From NCBI GenBank assembly GCA_011033025.1, contig WFMF01000259.1, forward strand, positions 1 through 64,000: a stretch of DNA of 64,000 bases, in the 5' to 3' direction. The DNA comes from Beroe forskalii. Taxonomy: Eukaryota; Ctenophora; Nuda; Beroida; Beroidae. The notes under the pieces were generated by a model, which did no database searches, was not told the origin of the DNA, and saw nothing but the letters and a program-made list of their open reading frames with translations. The position numbers and the translations under genes were made by a program. The first letter of the stretch is position 1. Each line of letters begins with the position of its first letter. Shown piece by piece: positions 45,369 to 55,981 of the stretch.

Positions 45369-46080
45369 GTACTGGCTTTCAGCTGGTTCTAGGCTGGTTT
45401 TAGACTGGCTTTCAGCTGGTTCTAGGCTGGTTTTAGGCTGGCTTTCAGCTGGTTCTAGGCTGGTTTTAGACTGGCTTTCAGCTGGTTCTAGGCTGGTTTT
45501 AGACTGGCTTTCAGCTGGTTCTAGGCTGGTTTTAGACTGGCTTTCAGCTGGTTATAGGCTGGTTTTAGACTGGCTTTCAGCTGGTTCTAGGCTGGTTTTA
45601 GTCTGGCTTTCAGCTGGTTCTAGGCTGGTTTTAGACTGGCTTTCAGCTGGTTCTAGGCTGGTTTTAGAGTGGCTTTCAGCTGGTTCTAGGCTGGTTTTAG
45701 ACTGGCTTTCAGCTGGTTCTAGGCTGGTTTTAGGCTGGCTTTCAGCTGGTTCTAGGCTGGTTTTAGTCTGGCTTTCAGCTGGTTCTAGGCTGGTTTTAGA
45801 CTGGCTTTCAGCTGATTCTAGGCTGGTTTAAGTCTGGCTTTCAGCTGGTTCTAGGCTGGTTTTAGTCTGGCTTTCAGCTGGTTCTAGGCTGGTTTTAGAC
45901 TGGCTTTCAGCTGGTTCTAGGCTGGTTTTAGTCTGGCTTTCAGCTGGTTCTAGGCTGGTTTTAGACTGGCTTTCAGCTGGTTCTAGGCTGGTTTTAGTCT
46001 GGCTTTCAGCTGGTTCTAGGCTGATTCTAGGCTGATTCTGGGCTGGTTTCAGTGTTTTGGCTGGTTTTATGCTGGTTTCA
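45369..46080. repeat. 33-bp minisatellite, CTGGCTTTCAGCTGGTTC type
   Basis: About 21 copies. The unit length is a multiple of three, so a plus-strand frame of 11-residue repeats (LSAGSRLVLDW) stays open, but there is no promoter, start context or unique flanking coding sequence. Copies near 46,010 degrade. Confidence 0.95.
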
Positions 46081-46289
46081 GGCCGGATTTCGGCTGTTTT
46101 TTCTTTTTGTTAGACGGGATGAAGGCAGCTGTTCGGTTGAATGTTTTGTTTCAATGTACTAGTGAACATCATATAACTGGAAAGTTTACTGGAAACCAGT
46201 CTGAGACCTGTTCAGCAATTCACTGTGAGACCACATGAGCAATTTAAGAATTTAAACCACCACAGAAGCACGTCAATGTGACACTGACA

Positions 46290-46975
46290 AGGTGACAATG
46301 ACACAAATGTGTCAGTGTCAGAGTAAAGTACTTAAGTGGTGTCAGAGTAAAGTGCTTAAGTAGTGTCAGAGTAAAGTGCTTAAGTGGTGTCAGAGTAAAG
46401 TGCTTAAGTAGTGTCAGAGTAGAGCACTTAAGTGGTGTCAGAGTAAAGTACTAAAGTGGTGTCAGAGTAAAGCACTAAAGTGGTGTCAGAGTAAAGTGCT
46501 TAAGTGGTGTCAGAGTTAAGTGCTTGAGTGGAGTCAGAGTAATGTGCTTAAGTGGTGTCAGAGTAAAGTGCTTAAGTAGTGTCAGAGTAAAGTGCTCAAG
46601 TAGTGTCAGAGTAAAGCGCTCAAGTGGTGTCAGAGTAAAGTACTAAAGTAGTGTCAGAGTAAAGTGCTCAAGTGGTGTCAGAGTAAAGTGCTCAAGTGGT
46701 GTCAGAGCGAAGACTTAAAGTGGTGTCAGAGTAAAGTGCTCAAGTGGTGTCAGAGTAAAGTACTAAAGTGGTGTCAGAGTAAAGTGCTCAAGTGGTGTCA
46801 GAGTAAAGTGCTCAAGTGGTGTCAGAGCGAAGACTTAAAGTGGTGTCAGAACTGTCAGAGTAAAGTGCTCAAGTGGTGTCAGAGTAAAGTGCTCAAGTGG
46901 TGTCAGAGTAAAGTGCTCAAGTGGTGTCAGAGCGAAGACTTAAAGTGGTGTCAGAGTAAAGTGCTCAAGTGGTGT
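46290..46975. repeat. 24-bp minisatellite, GTGTCAGAGTAAAGTGCT type
   Basis: About 28 copies. The unit is a multiple of three and gives an artefact frame of WCQSKVLK repeats. Three inverted copies occur at 48,470-48,528, so the intervening 1.5 kb lies between inverted ends. Confidence 0.94.
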
Positions 46976-47004
46976 ACAAAGGTGTGAAGTTCTTATTGGG
47001 GGGA

Positions 47005-47695
47005 GTTTCCCTGTCCCAATTTTCCCTGTCCCAATTTACTGTTTTTGAGTTTGGGACTGGTTTTTGGGACAATTGGGACAACTGGGACATTTGGGACATT
47101 GGGACAAACAAAAATTTGAAAAAATCAGTCATTTATCATTTTTACATTGATTCAAGATTTTCTATCATTGAAAAGAATGTTATATTCATACTAGTATACT
47201 AAGTTCATATTTTGGTTGTGTTTGTTTGCAGTGGTTAAGTGTTCCCACTTCCCTATCCCAAAACCTATGATGGGAAAAAGACAGTGGCAGTTGCAAGTTG
47301 CAACGCAGCAAGTGCTGCTATGTAAAAAGACAAAAAACACTAAACTGCTGCTCAAAAACACAATCATTTGAATCCCAGTTGTCTCTGCCATTTTTGTCCC
47401 AAATGTCCCATTTGATCCAGTCCGCACTTACTTTTTTGAGTTCCATTTGTTCCACTTTCTCTGTCCCATTTGTCCCAAATGTCCCAATTGTCCCAGTCCA
47501 AATTCACTTTTTCGAGTCCCATTTGTTCTATTTTCTCTTCCCATTTGTCCCAATTGTCCCAGTCCAAATTCACTTTTTCGAGTCCCATTTGTTCTATTTT
47601 CTCTGTCCCATTTGTCCCAAATGTCCCAAATGTCCCAATTGTCCCTGTCCCAATCCACTTTTTCTTGAGTTTGGGACAATTGGGACAGTGAACCC
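47005..47695. repeat. GGGACAATTGGGACA inverted repeat clusters
   Basis: A G-rich cluster at 47,005-47,110 and a C-rich cluster at 47,395-47,690 are inverted relatives. The right cluster has ~66-bp tandem units (GTCCCATTTGTTC, TTTTCTCTGTCCC, AATTCACTTTTTCGAG). It has the shape of a foldback element with repeats in its arms. Confidence 0.85.
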
Positions 47696-47769
47696 CCCCC
47701 CCCCTTATTTAAGTATTAAGTGGTCTTTAATTAAGTTAGAGTCATTCACGTGCTACACCCTATGAAATG

Positions 47770-47926
47770 CGTCCTTGAATATCAGTAGTATTAGAATAGG
47801 AAAAGGTGGACTACCAAGGTTAGCTTGGTACGTTTACCGCTTTTATGAGTGAGGATTTCCCCGAGACTCGAACCATTGATGTCACGAATGACAAGCACAG
47901 CTCTAATCCACTCAACCAGGCGGTCT
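47770..47926 (-). mobile_element. tRNA-derived SINE
   Basis: On the minus strand the first ~75 bp look like a tRNA: a start near AAGACCGCC, an A-box-like TGGTTGAGTGGATTAGAGC (complement at 47,900-47,918) and a perfect B-box GGTTCGAGTC (47,865-47,874). These are the internal RNA polymerase III promoter elements. The sequence then runs into a ~90-bp unrelated body rather than a tRNA 3' half, and the anticodon arm does not pair well, so a SINE is more likely than a working tRNA gene. Confidence 0.72.
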
Positions 47927-47944
47927 TAATAGAAAAGCTCTTAA

Positions 47945-48405
47945 GTGACGAGTAAAGTGATGAGTAAAGTGATGAGTAAAGTGATGAGTAAAGTGATGAG
48001 TAAAGTGACGAGTAAAGTGATGAGTAAAGTGATGAGTAAAGTGATGAGTCAAGTGATGAGTAAAGTGATGAGTAAAGTGATGAGTAAAGTGATGAGTAAA
48101 ATGATGAGTAAAGTGATGAGTCAAGTGATGAGTAAAGTCATGAGTAAAGTGATGAGTAAAGTGATGAGTAAAGTCATGAGTAAAGTGATGATTAAAGTGA
48201 TGAGTTAAGTGATGAGTAAAGTGATGAGTAGAGTGATGAGTAAAGTGATGAGTCAAGTGATGAGTAAAGTGATGAGTCAAGTGATGAGTAAAGTGATGAG
48301 TCAAGTGACGAGTAAAGTGATGAGTAAAGTGATGAGTAGAGTGATGAGTAAAGTGATGAGTAAAGTGATGAGTAAAGTGATGAGTCAAGTGATGATTGAA
48401 GCTGT
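47945..48405. repeat. 12-bp minisatellite, AGTAAAGTGATG type
   Basis: About 38 copies. Both strands are open because 12 is a multiple of three and the unit lacks stops in those frames (MSKV on plus, THHF on minus). Not coding. Confidence 0.96.
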
Positions 48406-49056
48406 AAGAGCAATCCAAGCAAAAACTAAAATGCTAAATTGGTATGACACCAATTACGCATTTCACTCCGACACCTTTTTAGCAATTCTACTCTGACACC
48501 ACTTTTGAGTTTTACTCTGACACCACATTATAATTAAATTGGTTCAGACTCTTGCCCTTCGGACTGCGGGTCAAAAACCGGATACAGCATTGCGCGCGCA
48601 CTGCAATTTGCGCGTTCTTTCGACGATCGATCCAATTCCATGTGTACACAAAGGGAAAGAATTAGCCGACTTCTTCGTGTGATGAAAATGTGCGACACGC
48701 CTTAATGCTCCGAGTAGTATAATAGTAGGACAATAGACTTGTAATTTCTGAACAATGTTGCAAATCAGTACATGTATAGAAGAATTTATAAGTGTACCAG
48801 TCTATTTATATTGTACCAGTTCCACAACCTTTCATCTTTGGGGTTTCTCTTAATTCGATGTGTATTCAATTGGACGTGGGGTCAATTGGACGGATTATAA
48901 AATCGAACTTTTTAAAAATTGGATATTTATGGCACTGATGAGTGATGGTTTGAATCAGGAGCAACCTTTTATCTTCATGATATATATTAGGTGGGAAGCG
49001 GAGTAACAGAATTAAGTTTAAAACAAAATAACATGCAAAATTATATATTCGCTTTG

Positions 49057-49430
49057 GGGCCGTCCATAAAGGACGTCCGCAAAGAGGGGGGAGGAGGAGT
49101 CTGGCCAATGAGGACGCAGGAGAGAGGGGTGTTTGAACAAATGCAGACGTTCGCATTTAGAATATTTTGGTCGATTTGACTAGTTTTTCACTAGAAAATA
49201 ATCGATTTTTCAAGAATCTTGACTTAGATTTTGACATTGAGTCAAATAGTAAAGTTGATTTTGTCACCATATGCGAGAAAACGGGCATAAAAATGATTAC
49301 CAAAAAGATTTTGGATGAAATTGCGGACGTCCGGAGGGGGGGTATTTCAGGTCGCGGACGTTTGCGGACAAGGGGGGAGGGAGGGGTCTAAAAAGCCAAA
49401 ACTTTGAGGACGTCCTTTATGGATAGTGCC
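49057..49430. mobile_element. 374-bp MITE with TCCATAAAGGACGTCC ends
   Basis: GGCCGTCCATAAAGGACGTC at the left and its near complement at the right form 25-bp inverted repeats. G-rich GGAGGGGGGG tracts lie inside both ends. The target duplication is not clear, so the superfamily is open. Confidence 0.75.
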
Positions 49431-49560
49431 AAGTGTAATAAATCATCGAAATTCAGGTTGAAAATGACATGAAGCATTTGTCCCTTAGATGACAGTGTTT
49501 TATTTTGTTTAGAAGATTATGACATGTTTCACTAAAATCTTACAACGTAGAAAGTGATGA

Positions 49561-49690
49561 CATCACGTGACTCATCGTACCACGTGACGCAGAAGGGTTG
49601 CCTAGCAACGCGGTACACTGAGCACGTGACAACAGAAAGTGTCACGTGACAGCAGGACGTGTCACGTGACTACAGAGAGTGTCACGTGAC
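49561..49690. promoter_or_regulatory. Cluster of CACGTG E-boxes and an RFX-type X-box
   Basis: The palindrome GTCACGTGAC occurs at 49,641, 49,661 and 49,681, with a variant AGCACGTGAC at 49,621: four sites at exact 20-bp spacing. Two more CACGTGA sites lie at 49,564 and 49,581. Between them is GTTGCCTAGCAAC (49,597-49,609), a perfect RFX X-box half-site pair. GTCACGTGAC is the consensus for bHLH-zip factors of the USF/MITF/TFE group. No coding exon is recognised beside it, so it may be an enhancer or the promoter of an unseen or non-coding transcript. It could also be a 20-bp repeat by chance. Confidence 0.6.
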
Positions 49691-49904
49691 AGCATTGCAC
49701 GGCATCGGCCTGTCAACACGATCTATATTTTAACCTCCATCTCACCGTACTATTTGTGTGTGTGGCGATTCTTTTAATGAAATATATTACAATGCTACAC
49801 GCATTATTTCGGCTTATCTGATATTTTTGTCCCTGTAACTTGAAACTTCAGTAGTGGTTTAGAGTTTAGTGTTGCGGTGTGTCTTGAAATATACTCATCA
49901 ATTT

Positions 49905-49975
49905 AAGGAAACGACCGGTTAACCGAACCGAAACACCGGTTAACCGGGTGTTTTCGGCCAACCGAAACCGTAACC
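49905..49975. repeat. CCGGTTAACC-rich dispersed repeat, copy 3
   Basis: GACCGGTTAACCGAACCG, then CACCGGTTAACCGGGTG and GCCAACCGAAACCG, as in the copies at 5.6 and 38.6-38.9 kb. A neighbouring CACGGCCCGTTTGCCGAG block recurs at 63.88 kb. Confidence 0.65.
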
Positions 49976-50384
49976 CAATATCTCATCATTATTTAATTCA
50001 CGGCCCGTTTGCCGAGTTTGAAATCTAGTTTACGAAGCGGCCACGTACCGTTAAATAATATTGCTACTACACAGTATACACTATTTTGGTGTGGATTTCC
50101 CATATTCCACTCGGCTTCGCCTCGATAAATATTCCAAAATCTACACCTCAACAGTGTGTTGTAACAGTATAAAATTCGTGAAGTTTGTTGCTAGGCAATA
50201 TTAACGCAGTTTCTATAGTAACGTAGTTTCTAGGTAACATTTAATTATATGCTAGGTTACATAGGTATTAATAATGTGGTATCTTAGTAACATAATTAAA
50301 GGTAACAATAACTTACCAGCTAACTTTGTTGCTTATTCAAACGTTCAATAAACGTAACCGTGGTGTCACGACCTTTTGGGGCGC

Positions 50385-50490
50385 GGCACAATTTATATGT
50401 CACGTGCTTGAGTATATTCTTGCGGCGCGCTAATGCACTTTTCATGCTTTTCAAGCATATTTGCGCCGCAAAAATACCCAAGCAGACGAT
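50385..50490. mobile_element. Short hairpin MITE
   Basis: GCTTGAGTATATTCTTGCGG and the complement of TTGCGCCGCAAAAATACCC pair over about 25 bp around a GCATTT-rich loop. Confidence 0.55.
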
Positions 50491-50689
50491 GATTCCGCGA
50501 AGTGGATGCAGATTTGAGACAATGCGCGCGCGTCAAAAACTTGTATTTCTGCGTGTGCTGTTGGGTTTACTGCATCACCAGTCATCGAATCATTTAATTC
50601 CCTCGAAAATATTTATGTTTTATGCCAAATTATGAAAAACAATTTTCATTGTCAATAACAATTCAGTTATTGACAATGGAAATTGATCG

Positions 50690-52290
50690 GCTTTGTGGGT
50701 CATAAAATTGACCCACCGTCCAAAGGCCCATTTTCAAATGTCCAAATCGATCTGGAAACACTTCCAATCGATTTATAAACATCCTCTGAGGCATTTTACA
50801 AAGTTTTACGGCCCTAAATTGATATTACCCGCCCTCTGCATCACTCAGTTCATCCACTGGATGCAATATTCATCGATTTTCTAGCTAAAAAGTGGACTTC
50901 TAATGAGACAAATTTGAGACATCGATTTTCTAAAGGCTATAAAACCTGTCACAGGTATTTTTGGGCCCAATTATGACCCAAATGGGCCCAAAATGGTTTG
51001 TAGGATAGTTCTGAAACACTTCCACTGATTTATCAACCTGTCACAACAAAGTTTTATGGCCCTAAATTTATGTTAAGTGCCCCAGACACTCTGCATCCAC
51101 TACGCAAATTCTTGTTCAAAAAAGTGGATGCAAATGAGACAAATCTGAGACATTGGATTTTTGGCTATACCATCGACTTAATTGGTTAGAACTATCCTAC
51201 AAACCATTTGGTATCATCGGAAGTCACAAAATACCGCTTTTATATCCAAAAATCCAATGTCTCAGATTTGTCTCATTTGCATCCACTTTTTTGAACAAGA
51301 ATTTGCGTAGTGGATGCAGAGTGTCTGGGGCACTTAACATAAATTTAGGGCCATAAAACTTTGTAAAATACCTCAGAGGATGTTTATAAATCAATTGGAA
51401 GTGTTTCCAGATCGATTGGAGCAATTTGAAAATTGGGCCTTTTTGGGCCCATTTGGGTCATAATTGGGCCCAAAATGACCAAACTGGCCCGTGACAGGTT
51501 GGACAACCTTTAGAACTATCCTACAAACCATTTGGTATCATTGGAAGTCACAAAATACCGTTTTTATAGCTAGAAAATCGATGTCTCAAATTTGTCTCAT
51601 TTGCATCCACTTTTTTGAACAAGAATTTGCGAAGTGGATGCAGAGTGTCCGGGGCACTTAACATCAATTTAGGGCCGTAAAACTTTGTAAAATACCTCAG
51701 AGGATGTTTATAAATCAATTGGAAGTGTTTCCAGATCGATTGGAGCAATTTGAAAATTGGGCCTTTTTGGGCCCATTTGGGTCATAATTGGGCCCAAAAT
51801 GACCAAACTGGCCCGTGACAGGTTGGACAACCTTTAGAACTATCCTACAAACCATTTGGTATCATTGGAAGTCACAAAATACCGTTTTTATAGCTAGAAA
51901 ATCGATGTCTCAAATTTGTCTCATTTGCATCCACTTTTTTGAACAAGAATTTGCGAAGTGGATGCAGAGTGTCCGGGGCACTTAACATCAATTTAGGGCC
52001 GTAAAACTATTAGTAAAATACCTCGGAGGATGTTTATAAATCAATTGGAAGTGTTTCCAGATCGATTGGAGCAATTTGAAAATTGGGCCTTTTTGGGCCC
52101 ATTTGGGTCATAATTGGGCCCAAAATGACCAAACTGGCCCGTGACAGGTTGGACAACCTTTAGAGCTATCCTACAAACCATTTGGTTTCATTGGAAGTCA
52201 CAAAATACCGTTTTTATAGCTAGAAAATCGATGTCTCAAATTTGTCTCAAATTTGTCTCATTGCATCCACTTTGCATCCACTTTGGCGGA
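50690..52290. repeat. 324-bp tandem repeat with an inverted left arm
   Basis: Three and a third direct units start at 51,187, 51,511, 51,835 and 52,161 (spacing 324-326 bp). About 490 bp at the left (50,700-51,180) is a diverged inverted copy. Each unit contains GGGCCTTTTTGGGCCCATTTG and TTTGTCTCATTTGCATCCAC. A ~66-codon minus-strand frame recurs in each unit, but it is interrupted in the left arm and has no start context. The architecture matches the other foldback elements here. Confidence 0.88.
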
Positions 52291-52774
52291 ATCATGAACT
52301 CTACCCAAGCGCGTCGTTAAGGTTCCCCACACCAAGGTCACAGCTTTATGAAAATTCGCAAAAAATGCTGTTTTTAGCCCGTCTGTCAACAAAAATCCCG
52401 CGGTGACAGCTCGATGGAATTACGCGACGAAGTACAGAGCACATTTAAAAAGACCGATTGACACGACCAAAACATACCATTCTCTATCATGATAATGACG
52501 TCACTCGTTTACAACCTACATTACATATATATATACTCTTTACAACTCTGTCTCGCGTCCAATACATACATGTTACCGCAATACACAATACGTTACACTT
52601 GGAGGCTTTTGAAGTCATGTTACACCGCATTAGACTCTCATGTTGACTTATTTTATTATAATACTGCAACTGCTATATATTTGGATAAGTTTTGTTGCAA
52701 AACTGCTAAAATCGAGTGGTTTTCGAAGCAAATCTAATTAGAATATGTCCGAAACTATAGTGGTTGCAGTATTA

Positions 52775-52858
52775 GTACGTAATACGCCAATACGGTTCGT
52801 AATAATGGCTTGCCCCTTTGGGGCTCGACATTATTACTCACCGTATTACTACACCAAA
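52775..52858. mobile_element. Hairpin MITE with CCCCTTTGGGG core
   Basis: GTAATACGCCAATACGG and CCGTATTACTACACC-side complements flank TAATAATGGCTTGCCCC / GGGGCTCGACATTATTA. It is essentially one long hairpin. Confidence 0.65.
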
Positions 52859-53408
52859 CTGCGCCTGCTACACGCGTTTATACAAATAGATCGACCGTTT
52901 AAATCGCTCTAAACATGTCCTCAAACTGCTATATATTTATTCTATTGCTGCTCAAATTTATTGCTGCGAAAAGAAAATGTTGTAATTATGCCAGAATTAT
53001 CTTTATATTGTGATACACAACTGGCGATGCATCTTCATTGCTTTCTCATACTTTTATATTTGACTCTCTTCGGAAATTTCAATTTTTACACACTCATGAG
53101 CTCAAGTTACAGTGCAGCATCTGCTCTCTATTGAGTACGTTGAATTGTCTGTAAACAGTAGTCAGTAAGTTGAATTGTTTGTTCACAATTTGGTATTTGA
53201 ATTCATTGAAAAAAATCTAATAAAATTCTGAAAATTTAGAGCAATAACCGTGTTTAACATATTTCAATCGTGCTGCGCATTGCAGCGGGGCAATGTTCTC
53301 TCCCGTGAACACTATTGCATTGACATTTCCCCAATGAATTCTTTTCATGTTGATCTAATCTTATCAATCTTTTATAGACGAAACAATCAATCATGATAAG
53401 GATTTTAA

Positions 53409-53550
53409 GGTGACAGTCCGAAGTGCAGTTTGTGCGTCTTTTGTGTGTGTGTGGCACACATTTGCGCGGCGTACAGACATGTTATCGTTAGTTGTATATT
53501 CCTCTACGCCGCGCACACGCAAAAGACGCGCACACTGCAGTTTTGCCCCT
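53409..53550. mobile_element. GCGCGGCGTA hairpin MITE, copy 3
   Basis: GTGACAGTCCGAAGTGCAG and the complement of GCGCACACTGCAG form the ends, with ATTTGCGCGGCGTACAGACA inside. It lies about 130 bp upstream of the gene B start, next to the CCAAT motifs. Confidence 0.75.
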
Positions 53551-53589
53551 GTTAGGTGGGATCAGTTTACCCACAGGCACACTCGACAT

Positions 53590-53676
53590 AGACCAATCAC
53601 CACGCGAGTTGACCGCAACTATTCGCGCTGATTGGCCGATGTCATAGTGATAATGACTCTCTAGTTAGGTGGAATA
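53590..53676 (+). promoter_or_regulatory. Gene B upstream CCAAT pair
   Basis: CCAAT at 53,593-53,597 and inverted ATTGG at 53,631-53,635, 80 and 42 bp before the ATG. There is no TATA box. The arrangement is typical of a CCAAT-driven promoter but is motif evidence only. Confidence 0.45.
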
Positions 53677-53773
53677 ATGGCGCATCCGATCAAGCACTAC
53701 CTGCCTGATGAGATATTCATCCTCCTGTCAACTGTTAGCTACGCTCTCATGGTCAGAATCCTTGACATAAAGG
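53677..53773 (+). CDS. Gene B exon 1: start and first membrane segment
   Basis: ATG at 53,677 opens 32 codons plus one nucleotide, ending at CATAAAG-G/GTAAAT. The product starts MAHPIKHYLPDEIFILLST and continues VSYALMVRILDIK: a short polar N-terminus then a ~20-residue hydrophobic helix. Phase 1 at the donor matches exon 2. The frame otherwise stops 12 codons later in the minisatellite, which supports splicing here. Confidence 0.62.
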
Positions 53774-53799
53774 GTAAATTGGAAAAGGTGGCAACTTGC

Positions 53800-54980
53800 G
53801 TTTCCTAGGTAACAACTTGCGTTTTTAGGTAACAACGTGTGTTTTCCAGGTAACAACTTGCGTTTCCAAGGCAACATATTGTGTTTCCCAGGTAACAACG
53901 TGTGTTTTCCAGGTAACAACTTGCGTTTCCAAGGCAACATATTGTGTTTCCCAGGTAACAATTTGCGTTTCCCAGGCAACAACTTGCGTTTCCCAGGCAA
54001 CAACTTGCGTTTCCTAGGTAACAACTTGCGTTTCCTAGGTAACAACTTGCGTTTCCTAGGTTACAACTTGCGTTTCCTAGGTAACAACTTACGTTTCCCA
54101 GGTAACAACTTGCGTTCCCTAGGTAACAACTTGCGTTTCCTAGGTAACAACTTACGTTACCCAGGCAACAATTTGTGTTTCCTAGGTAACAACTTGTGTT
54201 TCCTAGGTAACAACTTGTGTTTCCTAGGTAACAACTTGCGTTTCCGAGGTAACAACTTGTGTTTCCTAGGTAACAACTTGCGTTACCCAGGCAACAACTT
54301 GCGTTTCCCAGGTAACAACTTGCGTTTCCTAGGCAACCATTTGTGTTTCCCAGGTAACAACTTGCGTTTCCTAGGCAACAATTTGTGTTTCCCAGGTAAC
54401 AACTTGCGTTTCCCAGGTAACAACTTGCGTTTCCTAGGTAACAACTTGCGTTTCCTAGGTAACAACTTGCGTTTCCTAGGTAACAACTTGCGTTTCCTAG
54501 GTAACAACTTACGTTTTCCAGGTAACAACTTGCGTTCCCTAGGTAACAACTTGCGTTTCCTAGGTAACAACTTACGTTACCCAGGCAACAATTTGTGTTT
54601 CCTAGGTAACAACTTGTGTTTCCTAGGTAACAACTTGTGTTTCCTAGGTAACAACTTGCGTTTCCGAGGTAACAACTTACGTTATCCAGGCAACAATTTG
54701 TGTTTCCTAGGTAACAACTTGTGTTTCCTAGGTAACAACTTGCGTTTCCGAGGTAACATCTTGCGTTTCCGAGGTAACAACTTGCGTTCCCTAGGTAACA
54801 ACTTTTGTTCCCTAGGTAACAACTTGCGTTTCCTAGGTAACAACTTGCGTTTCCCAGGTAACAACTTGCGTTTCCTAGGTAACAACTTGCGTTTCCGAGG
54901 TAACAACTAGCGCTTCCCAGGTAACAAATTGTGTTTCCCAGGTAACAACTTGTGTTTCGGAGGTAACAACTTGCGTTTCC
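53800..54980. repeat. 21-bp minisatellite filling gene B intron 1
   Basis: About 56 copies of GGTAACAACTTGCGTTTCCTA. Both strands stay open for 350-410 codons (NNLRFLG on plus, CYLGNAS on minus) because 21 is a multiple of three and the unit lacks stops. CCTAGG and ACCTAGGAAACG give each unit partial self-complementarity. The last unit supplies the polypyrimidine and CAG acceptor of exon 2 (TTTCCCAG). Confidence 0.93.
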
Positions 54981-54983
54981 CAG

Positions 54984-55111
54984 GTGACGAGTGTGTGGGA
55001 GGGGATGGACTTGTTCTCTGGCTGTTTCTCGTAGCAATGTTCGTTGTGGTCTGTATTTCCAAATACATTGACAGCAAAGACATCGTGCTTTCTCTCATTG
55101 GAGGATTAAGG
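54984..55111 (+). CDS. Gene B exon 2: second membrane segment
   Basis: It begins right after the minisatellite-derived acceptor. GT completes the G left by exon 1 (Gly), then DECVGGDGLVLWLFLVAMFV, then VVCISKYIDSKDIVLSLIGGL: a luminal or extracellular acidic loop and a strong transmembrane helix. The likely donor (AAGG/GTGCTT) gives phase 0, which does not fit the next exon at 55,982. The frame is open further, through a hairpin MITE to a stop at 55,298-55,300, adding another hydrophobic stretch (FIRFIGFYIYCTIALTG). An alternative last exon is therefore possible. Confidence 0.63.
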
Positions 55112-55122
55112 GTGCTTTTAAT

Positions 55123-55225
55123 CGCCGCGCACGAGAAAAAGGCGTTTCAATGTCATCAACTCACTACAATGAGTTATGACAATGACGCCATCCTACCCGC
55201 CTATTTCTCGTGCGCGGCGTATAAT
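55123..55225. mobile_element. CGCCGCGCACGAG hairpin MITE next to the exon 2 donor
   Basis: CGCCGCGCACGAGAAAAAGG at the left pairs with the complementary TATTTCTCGTGCGCGGCG at the right. It lies 12 bp after the presumed donor of exon 2 and is open in the exon 2 frame, so it could extend the protein or disturb splicing. A relative lies at 7.01-7.10 kb. Confidence 0.7.
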
Positions 55226-55981
55226 TTCATCAGATTTATTGGTTTTTACATTTATTGTACAATTGCATTGACCGGATCGGCGATTTTTAGTTTTTCGTAA
55301 CATTTATTTTACAAATGATTCGTACGGCTTTCCGCACTTGGATGGCAAAGAAGTTATTTATTCATATTTTTAAGTCTGTGTCAGCTGCTTAAAGAAGTTT
55401 CATATTTCACAATCCACACTGATGATTGCTCTCTCGGCGCCAAAGATCGAAATCATGCAGTGAGTAGAAGCTCGTACAATATGCAGGGCAGTAGAAAAAT
55501 TTACCCGTTTCATTGAAAAGCAATATGGTACAATGTACCATATTATTGCTATTCAATGACATATAGTTGGTACAGTCGTGCCTGTATAAAAACGAAAATT
55601 TCTGACTTGGTCATTTGCTAATGTTCGATGAAAAATTGAAAAGAGAAAGTAGACTCGGAGTTGTTACTTAAAATAAAAAGAAATAAAAAGTAACTGAAAT
55701 GTACGTGATCCTAGCCGAAATCTTAACCAATCTCTCTGTTATCAACCGAGTGATCCGCCGACATATAAGGCACATGTGGTTGCAGATTGCTCGATTGACA
55801 TAGGGCGCGCTAAAGGCGCGCAAAATTGTGTGCTTTCGATTAAATCTATGTAGAAAGCTGGCTTGTGAATAGTAACTCCGCGCGTTTTTTTAACATTGCT
55901 GTTATTACGGACATTGCTGATCAAAGTACAGAGGACTTCTGTATGTCTTAAATCAGTGATCGTAAAATAACCCATTTTCAG

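Noticed and set aside
45367..45831. 154-codon WLSAGSRLVLD frame
   Set aside because: A 33-bp minisatellite with no flanking coding sequence.
47850..47926. A functional tRNA gene
   Set aside because: The A- and B-box are good, but the acceptor stem and anticodon arm do not pair and a non-tRNA body follows, so I call it a SINE.
47912..48418. 168-codon THHF frame on the minus strand and MSKV frame on plus
   Set aside because: A 12-bp repeat open on both strands because it is divisible by three and stop-free.
51224..51748. Repeated 66-codon frame IWKHFQLIYKHPLRYFTKFYG
   Set aside because: It recurs once per 324-bp unit and is broken in the inverted arm. There is no start context and no sign of selection that I can judge by eye.
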